Part shown: positions 8,198 to 15,028 of the stretch, piece after piece
Layout: the number at the start of each line of letters is the position of its first letter
Position numbering within the stretch: the stretch's first letter is position 1
Origin: an uncultured Clostridia bacterium
GTDB taxonomy: Bacteria; Bacillota; Clostridia; Oscillospirales; Ruminococcaceae
DNA: 33,703 nucleotides
Direction of reading: 5' to 3'
Assembly (NCBI GenBank): GCA_947625125.1
Contig: CANQNF010000030.1
Coordinates: forward strand, 1 to 33,703
The notes under the pieces: model-generated
What the model saw: the letters and a program-made list of their open reading frames with translations, nothing else
The model's database searches: none
What the model was told of the DNA's origin: nothing
Position numbers and translations under genes: made by a program

Positions 8198-9512
8198 AAA
8201 TGCGGATTACGGATCCGCCGAGAAGTATCTGCTTTTTGAGCATGATGAGTTCACTAACAAGCTCGTTCTTGACGAATCGGGTAGACTGATTCCGCGAGAT
8301 AATTGCAGCTTTGTGACCTTAAATTGCGGCGAAGATGACTTTGCCATTGCCTGTATGAAGTCAAATCTACATTACGGCAAAAACCGCAGTCGGGGCGACG
8401 TTAAAAGCCACCATTACATAATCAGCTTTGACCCACGCGACGGCGTTGAGAACGGGCTGACTGTTGACCGCGCCCAAACTCTCGGTGAACAGTTTTGCCG
8501 CGAGCATTTCTCAGGGCATCAGGCAATCGTTTGCACTCACGCCGACGGTCACAATCACAGCGGGAACATTCATTGCCACATAGTTATCAATTCCCTGCGA
8601 ATTGAGGACGTTCCGCTGCTACCGTATATGGACAGACCCGCCGACATAAAAGCTGGCTGCAAGCATCGCTGCACCGAGGCGGCGATGAATTACTTTCGGG
8701 CAGAGGTCATGGATATGTGTCAAAGAGAGGGATTATATCAGATTGACCTCTTGGGTGGAAGTAGCGAGCGAGTGACCGAGGGCGAATACTGGACAAAACG
8801 CCGCGGACAAGCGGAATTGTCTGAAAGTGGCAAACCGACAAAGTTTGAAACGGACAAGGAAAAGTTGCGGCAGATTATTAAGAAAGCACTTGAAGCTGCA
8901 ACAAATTTTGATGAGTTTGCAGCGCTTTTATCACGACAGGGCGTGACAGTCAAACAAAGCCGTGGACGGTTGTCATATCTGACTTCCAACCGATCTAAGC
9001 CTATAACTGCCCGCCGCTTGGGCGACGACTTCGACCTCACCGCAATAAATGCCGTTTTTGAACAGAAATCACGACAGTTGGAGAGAAACGGAGAGCAAAG
9101 CATATCATCTCGACCGAGTATCCTCAAGCGTTTACAAGGGGCAAAAAATGCGAAAATCGACACTTATCACGACAGTATTTCGCGAATGGTCGATGTAACG
9201 CCCGAAAAGGGCGCAGGTTACGAGCATTGGGCGAAGGTTTTCAACCTCAAGCAGTCTGCCAAGAGCCTTGCCGAGCTTGAGAGATACGGTTTTAAGTCGC
9301 TTGAAGATTTGCAGACCGCGCTTGCTATGGCAAAGATGGGAGACAGCGATTGCCGAGAAAAGCTCAAAGCTGTCGAGATTGAGCTTTATGGCAAAAAGGA
9401 GCTTCAGAAACGCGTGCTTGCTTATGAGAACACGAAGCCGATTCGGAACGAGTACCGTTCGTTAAAGTCTGACAGGGCAAAGGCAAAATTCCGAAAGCAG
9501 CACGAAAGTTAG
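8163..9512 (+). CDS. mobA: MobP/VirD2-like relaxase, cut by in-frame TAG at codon 450
   Basis: 449 residues up to TAG (9510-9512). Relaxases nick one strand at oriT and lead it into the recipient. The family's N-terminal region is present (SSKNADYGSAEKYLLFEH, with tyrosines near 16 and 22 as candidates for the covalent link). The metal-binding histidine motif is HADGHNHSGNIHCHIVIN near 126-143. The C-terminal helical part ends KSDRAKAKFRKQHES. In this family the text normally continues with a helical tail, and the next codons in the same frame (9513-9749) encode exactly such a tail. TAG therefore looks like a nonsense mutation, or a readthrough/recoded codon. The catalytic domain is complete, so the short product could still nick DNA. 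GTG at 8160 is an alternative start. Confidence 0.88.
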   Translation: MLLATFKHLSSKNADYGSAEKYLLFEHDEFTNKLVLDESGRLIPRDNCSFVTLNCGEDDFAIACMKSNLHYGKNRSRGDVKSHHYIISFDPRDGVENGLTVDRAQTLGEQFCREHFSGHQAIVCTHADGHNHSGNIHCHIVINSLRIEDVPLLPYMDRPADIKAGCKHRCTEAAMNYFRAEVMDMCQREGLYQIDLLGGSSERVTEGEYWTKRRGQAELSESGKPTKFETDKEKLRQIIKKALEAATNFDEFAALLSRQGVTVKQSRGRLSYLTSNRSKPITARRLGDDFDLTAINAVFEQKSRQLERNGEQSISSRPSILKRLQGAKNAKIDTYHDSISRMVDVTPEKGAGYEHWAKVFNLKQSAKSLAELERYGFKSLEDLQTALAMAKMGDSDCREKLKAVEIELYGKKELQKRVLAYENTKPIRNEYRSLKSDRAKAKFRKQHES

Positions 9513-9749
9513 TTTATAATTATGGAGTCGGCGCAGAAATATTTCAAAGAGCATGGTGTTACCAAAAGACCGAGCTATAAGACTTTGCAAACCGAAATTA
9601 AACGGCTGACCTCGCAGCAGAATGAACTGTATGTAGAGCTTCACGAAAAACGTGAGGAGGTCAAGCGGCTGCAAACGATTGCAGATAATATAAACCGAAC
9701 TTTGCACGAAGAATCAAACAAAATTAATGACAAAGATTACGAAATTTAA
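9513..9749 (+). pseudogene. Relaxase C-terminal helical tail after the in-frame TAG
   Basis: Directly in frame with the relaxase (9522 minus 8163 is 453 codons). After the stop the frame reads FII then MESAQKYFKEHGVTKRPSYK, and continues as a coiled-coil-like tail (LTSQQNELYVELHEKREEVKRLQTIADNINRTL) up to TAA. Relaxases of this type usually end with such a segment. ATG at 9522 has no good ribosome site (only GTTAGTTTATAATT before it), so separate translation is doubtful. With readthrough of TAG the relaxase would be about 528 residues. Confidence 0.7.
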
Positions 9750-9760
9750 GGAGGATAACA

Positions 9761-10018
9761 ATGAAAGAGTATGAGTCAATCGACCTTTGCGAGTGCTATG
9801 AATCGCTTGAATATCTACCAAAGGAGATTCTGCGAGCATGGAAGCGAGAGAGTGAACCAGTACCAAAACCTTATTACGGCACAGAACCCGACGGCGAAAT
9901 GTACTTTTACATTGGAAATACCCGCATTAAGGTTTCGGAACATTTTGCAAAAGACGGCAAACCGTTAGAGAATTTGCTTGAAGATATAATAAAATATTCT
10001 GCAAAATCAGCACTTTAA
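9761..10018 (+). CDS. Small recombinase-associated protein (TnpW-like)
   Basis: 85 residues, preceded by TAAGGAGGATAACA, a strong ribosome site. The C-terminal half (MYFYIGNTRIKVSEHFAKDGKPLENLLEDIIKY) has the pattern of small proteins that sit just before large serine recombinases in Clostridia elements: a strand-rich start, then a helix ending in lysine-rich residues. Here it also lies right before a serine recombinase gene. The exact function of this class is not known to me; it may be an excision or regulatory factor. It appears intact, unlike the genes on either side. Confidence 0.6.
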   Translation: MKEYESIDLCECYESLEYLPKEILRAWKRESEPVPKPYYGTEPDGEMYFYIGNTRIKVSEHFAKDGKPLENLLEDIIKYSAKSAL

Positions 10019-10021
10019 AGC

Positions 10022-10064
10022 TTGAAATTGTCCTGTGCTTATGATACAATACTCTTGTATTGTA
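10022..10064 (+). promoter_or_regulatory. Promoter and palindrome before the split recombinase gene
   Basis: TTGAAA (10022-10027), 17-base spacer, TACAAT (10045-10050). The -10 box is part of a perfect inverted repeat TACAATAC-4-GTATTGTA (10045-10064), which could be an operator. AAAGGAGG follows before the ATG at 10095. Confidence 0.65.
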
Positions 10065-10094
10065 AGCGTGGGTGATTCACAAAGGAGGTTATAA

Positions 10095-10502
10095 ATGAAA
10101 TCACCTAACAATGCAAAATATTCAACAGCATTATATATGCGTCTTTCCAGAGATGACGAGAATTTCGGGGATAGCATTTCAATAGAAACGCAACGAATAG
10201 TTTTACACAAATTCGCGCAGGAAAACGGTCTGATCGTTTATGACGAGTACGTCGATGACGGTTGGAGCGGCACGAACTTCGAGCGCCCAGCCTTTCAGCG
10301 AATGATGTCAGACATATAAGCGGGCAAGGTAAACTGTGTCGTGGCAAAAGACCTTTCACGTTTTGGGTGTGAGCATGTCACTATGGACTATTATCTCGAG
10401 TTTGTGTTCCCCGAAAAGCAAATCCGTTACATAGCTGTCACAGAAGGCGAGGATACCGAAAAAGGACTTTCAGATTTTGTCCCGTTTCGTAACCTGTTTA
10501 AT
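10095..10502 (+). pseudogene. Large serine recombinase, N-terminal piece (target gene of the insertion)
   Basis: Starts with KYSTALYMRLSRDDENFGDSIS, the catalytic-serine motif of large serine recombinases, and continues through DEYVDDGWSGTNFERPAFQRMMSDI. An in-frame TAA at 10317-10319 sits where the family has Glu (GAA to TAA). Downstream the frame resumes as AGKVNCVVAKDLSRFGCEHVTMDYYLEFVFPEKQIRYIAVTEGEDTEKG up to DFVPFRNLFN. In DLSRFGCEH, Cys replaces a conserved catalytic Arg. At 10503 the sequence diverges from the family and soon stops. The rest of the gene begins at 28823, 18.3 kb away, in the same frame. This piece was therefore decaying and was split by insertion of another element. 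Confidence 0.9.
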
Positions 10503-10504
10503 GA
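10499..10504. repeat. Left attachment junction (attL), shared core TAATGA
   Basis: TAATGA occurs here and at 28819-28824. Left of it the sequence is recombinase (FVPFRNLFN); right of it the homology is lost. The core ends in GA, the dinucleotide at which TnpX of Tn4451 and TndX of Tn5397 cross over. The exact crossover within the six bases cannot be fixed from one sequence. Confidence 0.85.
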
Positions 10505-10511
10505 CAAATAC

Positions 10512-10525
10512 TCATAAAGCATGAC
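10512..10525 (+). repeat. Left terminal inverted repeat
   Basis: TCATAAAGCATGAC, matching the reverse complement of 28796-28809 (TCATAAAGAATGAC) at 13 of 14 bases. It lies 7 bases inside the TAATGA core and is a likely recombinase-binding arm. Confidence 0.7.
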
Positions 10526-10555
10526 AACATTTAGTGCACACAATCAGAAATCCAA

Positions 10556-10592
10556 AACCGCCCTTTCCTGTGCTGTGCAGGAATGGGCGGTT
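10556..10592. terminator. Strong hairpin near the left end of the element
   Basis: AACCGCCCTTTCCTG pairs with CAGGAATGGGCGGTT (14 of 15) around a 7-base loop. The 3' side lacks a clear U run (TTATATTACA), so termination is likely but not certain. It could shield the cargo genes from outside transcription. Between 10505 and 10725 no gene is visible apart from this hairpin. Confidence 0.55.
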
Positions 10593-10712
10593 ATATTACA
10601 TAATAAATAACAGAAAACCGTCTAAACACTAACAGACAGATCGTCGCACAACGGCTATGTAACTTTGCTGCCCTGAATCATTCAAAATTAAGCCCCATTT
10701 TCTCTGAATTTT

Positions 10713-10754
10713 ACTTAATTTCGCCTTGAAATTCAGCTGATTTTTTGGTATAAT
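10713..10754 (+). promoter_or_regulatory. Promoter of the DUF5060 glycosidase with ACTTAATTT operator-like site
   Basis: TTGAAA (10726-10731), 17-base spacer, perfect TATAAT (10749-10754). ACTTAATTT (10713-10721) lies just upstream and is repeated in other promoters of the cluster. With TTGAAATT it forms a loose inverted repeat (ACTTAATTTC-4-TTGAAATT). Candidate target of the LacI regulator at 13884-14897. Confidence 0.75.
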
Positions 10755-10779
10755 CATAAAAAACTTTGGAGGTCGCGCC

Positions 10780-12282
10780 ATGAAATATACCAAATCTGTT
10801 GAAAAATGGGGATTATTTGAGCTAAGCTGCGAGGGATTTTCGGATAATAATCCTTTCGTGGATTATCGCATTACCGCGACATTTGAGGGCGAGCATGAGA
10901 GCAAGACCGTCGCGGGATTTTACGACGGTGGCGGGGTTTATAAAGTGCGGTTCATGCCGTCGCATGAGGGCACTTACCGCTTCACCGTTTCGGGAGATTT
11001 CTCGGGCGAGAGCTATTCCGGGGAGTTTTCGGTGACCGCTCCGTCAGCCGGAAACTACGGCCCTGTGCGGGTTTGCAACACCTATCACTTTGCCTACGCC
11101 GACGGCACGCCCTACTATCCGATCGGCACGACCTGCTACGTCTGGGAGCTGCAATCCGACGAGCTAATCGCCCAAACGTTTGAAACACTTAAAAACTCGC
11201 CGTTCAACAAGATCCGCTTCTGCGTTTTCCCGAAGAGCTACTGCTACAATTCCCGCGAGCCGAGGTCATACCCATACGAGGGAACTCCCGTCGACGGAAG
11301 CCTTGTGAACGAGGACAACGTCTGGGGCTTCGGACCCGATTCTGAGGGCAATAATTGGGACTTTTCACGCTTCAATCCCGAGCATTTCCGGCATATTGAA
11401 AAATGCATTTTGGAGCTTCAAAGACTTGGCATTGAGGCGGATATAATCCTCTTCCACCCCTACGATCGCTGGGGATTTTCGAATATGACTCCCGAGCAGA
11501 ACGCCCATTATCTTAGATATGTTGCCGCAAGATTTTCGGCCTACCGAAACGTCTGGTGGTCGTTTGCGAACGAGTACGATTTCATAAAGAGCAAGACCGT
11601 TGACGATTGGGAGCGCCTCGCGGAGGTAATTGTTGAAAACGACCCATATAATCACCTCCGTTCGATTCACAACGGCGTTAAGTTTTACGACCACGCCCGC
11701 CCGTGGATCACGCATTGCAGCGTCCAGCGCACGCCCGAGGGCACGGCGGACTGGCGCAGGCAGTACGGCAAGCCGGTCGTCCTCGACGAAATGCAGTACG
11801 AGGGCAATATTCAGTACGCCTGGGGCAACATCTCGGCGCAGGAGCTTGTCAAACGCCACTGGGAGGCTCTCTGCCGCGGCGGCTACGGCGGGCATGGCGA
11901 AACATACGTCGGCGAAAATCTTTGGTGGGCGCACGGCGGAAAGCTTAAGGGCGAAAGCCCCGCAAGAATAGCCTTTATGAGGAAAGTTCTTGAGGACGCC
12001 CCCGCAGGAGGCTTGAAGCCGAAAAACATGGAGTGGGACGAGCTTTGTGTTGTGCCGGAGGACGAGAAGCTCGAAAAAGAGAGCGGCTATCACCTCTTTT
12101 ATTACGGTATCAACCGCCCGTCATTCAGGTGGTACCATATCGACGACGAAAACACATACTCGGCCGAGGTCATCGACACCTGGAACATGACCGTCACAAA
12201 GCTCGGCGAATTTAAGGGACGTTTCAGAATAGACCTCCCGGGCAGAGAATACATGGCGGTTAGGGTGAGAAAATACGACTAA
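10780..12282 (+). CDS. DUF5060 / apiosidase-like (DUF4038) / DUF5605 family glycoside hydrolase, cytoplasmic
   Basis: 500 residues with no signal peptide, so probably intracellular. Residues 1-90 form an immunoglobulin-like DUF5060 domain (FSDNNPFVDYRITATFEGE). A TIM-barrel domain of the apiosidase-like class starts at FAYADGTPYYPIGTTCYVWE (near 104-123). The barrel motifs KIRFCVFPK and DIILFHPYDRWGF are visible. Candidate catalytic glutamates are E265 in WWSFANEYD and E337 in VVLDEMQYEG, the acid/base and nucleophile positions of clan GH-A. A C-terminal DUF5605-like strand domain follows. GGAGGT precedes ATG. It has its own sigma-A promoter and probably releases a sugar from imported oligosaccharides. 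Substrate unknown; the apiosidase-like fold and the nearby isomerase, kinase and transketolase make apiose or another pentose worth testing. Confidence 0.82.
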   Translation: MKYTKSVEKWGLFELSCEGFSDNNPFVDYRITATFEGEHESKTVAGFYDGGGVYKVRFMPSHEGTYRFTVSGDFSGESYSGEFSVTAPSAGNYGPVRVCNTYHFAYADGTPYYPIGTTCYVWELQSDELIAQTFETLKNSPFNKIRFCVFPKSYCYNSREPRSYPYEGTPVDGSLVNEDNVWGFGPDSEGNNWDFSRFNPEHFRHIEKCILELQRLGIEADIILFHPYDRWGFSNMTPEQNAHYLRYVAARFSAYRNVWWSFANEYDFIKSKTVDDWERLAEVIVENDPYNHLRSIHNGVKFYDHARPWITHCSVQRTPEGTADWRRQYGKPVVLDEMQYEGNIQYAWGNISAQELVKRHWEALCRGGYGGHGETYVGENLWWAHGGKLKGESPARIAFMRKVLEDAPAGGLKPKNMEWDELCVVPEDEKLEKESGYHLFYYGINRPSFRWYHIDDENTYSAEVIDTWNMTVTKLGEFKGRFRIDLPGREYMAVRVRKYD

Positions 12283-12288
12283 TTGCCT

Positions 12289-12362
12289 ACTTAATTTAGC
12301 TTAACACTCGCTTAAAAATCACTAAATTTCTTATTGCCATTCAGTCCTTCCGATGATATAAT
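12289..12362 (+). promoter_or_regulatory. Promoter of the sugar-binding lipoprotein, with ACTTAATTT site upstream
   Basis: TTGCCA (12334-12339), 17-base spacer, TATAAT (12357-12362). ACTTAATTT lies at 12289-12297, about 37 bases ahead of the -35 box, the same 9-mer as before the DUF5060 gene. Confidence 0.7.
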
Positions 12363-12405
12363 CTGTAAAAACAAGGCTTATTTCATCGAGAAAGGACTGT
12401 TTTTT

Positions 12406-13845
12406 ATGAAAAGAATTATTGCAATTTTTCTGGCGGCACTGATGATAATCGCGCTTGTCGGCTGCGGAAAGCAGAAGCGAAAAATAATCGAGCTGACCCT
12501 TTCTACAGAGGATTCGGCGGCGATTTTGGCGGCAGCGGGGATAAAACTGCCCGACAAGGAGAACACACCTGCGGCAGGCTCGGTCATCAAATACTTCAGC
12601 TGGGGCGACTTCGTCCACAACTATTCCGACGACGAGATCATTCAAACCGGCTTCTGGACCTTTAAAAACAAGTACGACTGCGAAGTCGAGTGGGTCGAAT
12701 GCACATGGGCTGACCGCTTTACATCACTTGCAAACCAAGTGCTTTCGGGCGATTCCCCCGACTTCTACGACGGCTACGCGGAGTCCTTCCCGAAGTATTA
12801 TCTTTCGGGTGTTTTCCAAGCGGTCGATGATTATGTTGACTACAACGACCCGCTCTGGTCAGGGGTCAAGGACTTTGCCGATAAGTATTTTTCACTCGGC
12901 GGCAGGCACTATATGTTCGTCACCGACGCCACTTTTAACAACGTATGCGCATACAACCGCCGCGTTATAAACGAATGGGGATTTGACGACCCGGCAGAGC
13001 TTTTCTATAATGACGAATGGACGTGGGAGAAATTCTACGAAATGTGCCTCGATTTCAGCGACTACGATGAGGACAGGTTTGCGATTGACGGTTGGGGCGC
13101 AAGCGGAGCGTTTCTGACATCATGCGGTACTATGATGGTGACTTTGGACCCCGAAAGCGCAAAATTTGTTTCAAATATTGACGATCCGAGGCTGGAGCGT
13201 GCGGCGGGATATTTATATGATTTAAACAAAAATCAATGCACATATCCGATGTGGGAGCGCAACTGGTCGACAAGAAACGGCGGCGCCGAGGGTGCCGGAA
13301 TAGCCGAGGGGCTCTGCCTGTTCTGGCTTCGCGGTACATGGACATTTACGGGACCTGTTGATGAAATTTCGCCGGTTTGGGGAGATGTCGCAAACGGCGA
13401 GCTGATGTTCTGCCCGATACCGAGAGATGAAAACGGCGACGGAAACTACTATGTTGACACCAAGCCGTCCGGTTTCAGTCTGATCGTCGGCGCGCAAAAT
13501 CCCGAGGGAGTGGCTCTGTATGCGGCCTGCTGCCGATTCAAAACAATCGACCCGACTGTTATCGACATCGACAGAAAGCAGCTCAAGGAGGTCTATCTCT
13601 GGACAGACGAGATGCTTGAAATGTATGACACGATGTATGAGCTGGCAGGGTCGTATAACACCGTTATCGACTATGAATACGGGCTCGGCGACGTTGCGAA
13701 CGTGATCGGCGACTGCACGCAGATAAGTCTTGCGCAGAATCCGACGACATGGGCGCAGGTAAAGGAGGCGAACAAGGACAGGATCGACGCTTATCTTGAC
13801 GAACTCAACTCGCAGATACAGGAATTTGTATCAGGCGAGAATTGA
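12406..13845 (+). CDS. Extracellular sugar-binding lipoprotein of an ABC transporter
   Basis: 479 residues. The N-terminus is a lipoprotein signal: MKR, a hydrophobic run, then lipobox ALVGC with Cys20 as the lipid anchor. The mature part matches family 1 extracellular solute-binding proteins: VIKYFSWGDF, WTFKNKYDCEVEWVECTWADRFTSLANQVLSGDSPDFYDG, then a C-terminal lobe rich in Trp and Tyr. It should sit on the outer face of the membrane and deliver a sugar to an ABC permease. No permease or ATPase genes are in the window, so it must pair with proteins coded elsewhere. ATG at 12406 was chosen because it gives the signal peptide and follows AAAGGA at suitable spacing. It has its own promoter and terminator. 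Confidence 0.88.
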   Translation: MKRIIAIFLAALMIIALVGCGKQKRKIIELTLSTEDSAAILAAAGIKLPDKENTPAAGSVIKYFSWGDFVHNYSDDEIIQTGFWTFKNKYDCEVEWVECTWADRFTSLANQVLSGDSPDFYDGYAESFPKYYLSGVFQAVDDYVDYNDPLWSGVKDFADKYFSLGGRHYMFVTDATFNNVCAYNRRVINEWGFDDPAELFYNDEWTWEKFYEMCLDFSDYDEDRFAIDGWGASGAFLTSCGTMMVTLDPESAKFVSNIDDPRLERAAGYLYDLNKNQCTYPMWERNWSTRNGGAEGAGIAEGLCLFWLRGTWTFTGPVDEISPVWGDVANGELMFCPIPRDENGDGNYYVDTKPSGFSLIVGAQNPEGVALYAACCRFKTIDPTVIDIDRKQLKEVYLWTDEMLEMYDTMYELAGSYNTVIDYEYGLGDVANVIGDCTQISLAQNPTTWAQVKEANKDRIDAYLDELNSQIQEFVSGEN

Positions 13846-13858
13846 TCTCCATAAAGAA

Positions 13859-13882
13859 GAATCCCCTTTTTCGGGGATTTTT
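13859..13882. terminator. Terminator between the convergent binding-protein and lacI genes
   Basis: AATCCCC-TTTTT-CGGGGATT hairpin followed by a T-rich run (TTTCTC). It can serve the plus-strand gene; A-rich sequence on the other side (AAAGAAG) gives partial U-run function for lacI. Confidence 0.85.
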
Positions 13883-13883
13883 C

Positions 13884-14897
13884 TCATTTTATAACCGATT
13901 TTCGTTTAACAAGCTTAGTTGAAACCTCAATTTTTAAGGGACATGCTCCCTTGTCCTCAATTATCTGCGCAAGCCTCTCAACCGCGGTTTTCCCGAGATA
14001 ATCTTTAGGAACATTAACCGTCGAAAGCGGCGGGTTGAGATAGGTGCAAAACGGCATATCGTCGAAGCCGATTATCGACACGTCCTCGGGAACGCGATAG
14101 CCCTTTTCGAGCAGCGCTTTCATCGCACCGGCGGCGATGTTGTCATTGTCCGCAAAGTAGCCTGCGACGGGCTTTTCGCCCTGCTCAAGAAAGTCGAGCA
14201 TATCGCGGTAAGCACCGTCCAAAGAGGGGGTCAGGCGAATGACAGGCGAGCGTGATGCGCTCAGCCCCGCGGCTCGAACCGCGCTGAAAAATCCGTCGGC
14301 GCGCTCATCGAAATTGCCGATCCGGTAGGACGATTTCAGATAACCCGGCTGACCTTTAATGCGCTTTATCAGGTGCTCGGTGGCAGTGAACGCGCCCTGA
14401 AAATTGTTGATGATAACGCAGTCGTACGGTAACGCGTGAAAGTATGTGTCAAGAACGACAATCGGTGCTTTGATTCGCTCAAACGGCGTAAAATCAGAGC
14501 TTTTCATCTCAGTGCCGAGCAGGATTATGCCGTCGTAAATCGGTAAAGAGTCGATCTGCTTTCCAATCTCGCCATCGTCGTAAAGGTAGCTGATGTGCAG
14601 GCGATATTTTAGAGCCTTACATGCGCTCTCGATGCCCTCTGTTAGCTGGTTGAAAAACGGCGTGTCCGCGACTATCGCACCGTGTTTTTTGTAGATTACA
14701 AAGGTGATGTTACCGCGGGACGAGCCGCTCGAAGTCTTTTCGGCGATCCGTGAAAAGTCGTATCCATGGGCTTTTGCGGCCTCAATTACCCGATTTTTTG
14801 TAGCAGTGCTGACCCCGGGTTTTCCGTTGAGAGCCATCGAAACCGCCGCCTCCGAAATTCCTAAAAGCTTGGCTAATTCCTTGGAAGTTATTGACAT
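13884..14897 (-). CDS. LacI-family transcriptional regulator
   Basis: 337 residues. The N-terminal helix-turn-helix is typical (ITSKELAKLLGISEAAVSMALNGKPGVSTATKNRVIEAAKAHGYDF), with the hinge helix region near residue 50-60. The rest is a periplasmic-binding-protein-like effector domain: ITFVIYKKHG, YDGIILLGTEM, VAGYFADNDNIAAGAMKALLEKGYRVPEDVSIIGFDDMPFCTYLNPPLSTV. It probably binds a sugar or sugar phosphate from this pathway and controls the neighbouring operons. It is divergent from the isomerase operon, and its promoter overlaps an AATTAAGT element. Similar ACTTAATT elements precede the DUF5060 gene, the binding protein and the isomerase. Regulation by this protein is inferred, the family is certain. 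Confidence 0.93.
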   Translation of the reverse strand: MSITSKELAKLLGISEAAVSMALNGKPGVSTATKNRVIEAAKAHGYDFSRIAEKTSSGSSRGNITFVIYKKHGAIVADTPFFNQLTEGIESACKALKYRLHISYLYDDGEIGKQIDSLPIYDGIILLGTEMKSSDFTPFERIKAPIVVLDTYFHALPYDCVIINNFQGAFTATEHLIKRIKGQPGYLKSSYRIGNFDERADGFFSAVRAAGLSASRSPVIRLTPSLDGAYRDMLDFLEQGEKPVAGYFADNDNIAAGAMKALLEKGYRVPEDVSIIGFDDMPFCTYLNPPLSTVNVPKDYLGKTAVERLAQIIEDKGACPLKIEVSTKLVKRKSVIK

Positions 14898-14919
14898 ATA
14901 ATCGCCCCTTTCCGAAATT

Positions 14920-14948
14920 ATTATATACCGCGAGGTGAATTAAGTCAA
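14920..14948 (-). promoter_or_regulatory. lacI promoter with overlapping operator-like motif
   Basis: On the minus strand: TTGACT (14943-14948), 17-base spacer, TATAAT (14920-14925). The motif ACTTAATT (14938-14945, minus) overlaps the -35 box, consistent with autoregulation. Confidence 0.75.
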
Positions 14949-14977
14949 GAATTTTTTGAAAAATACTGAATTATTTG

Positions 14978-15006
14978 TTGAAATTAAGTTTGACTTTAAG
15001 TAAAAT
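14978..15006 (+). promoter_or_regulatory. Promoter of the isomerase-transketolase-kinase operon with operator-like site
   Basis: TTGAAA (14978-14983), 17-base spacer, TAAAAT (15001-15006). AAATTAAGT (14981-14989) overlaps the -35 box, and a second similar half ACTTTAAGT (14993-15001) runs to the -10 box. It lies back to back with the lacI promoter. Confidence 0.75.
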
Positions 15007-15028
15007 TTATTTGGAAAGGGTGATGCGA

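Noticed and set aside
11365-12093. 242-codon minus-strand frame opposite the DUF5060 glycosidase
   Set aside because: Antisense shadow; the plus strand holds domain motifs and a full promoter and ribosome site.
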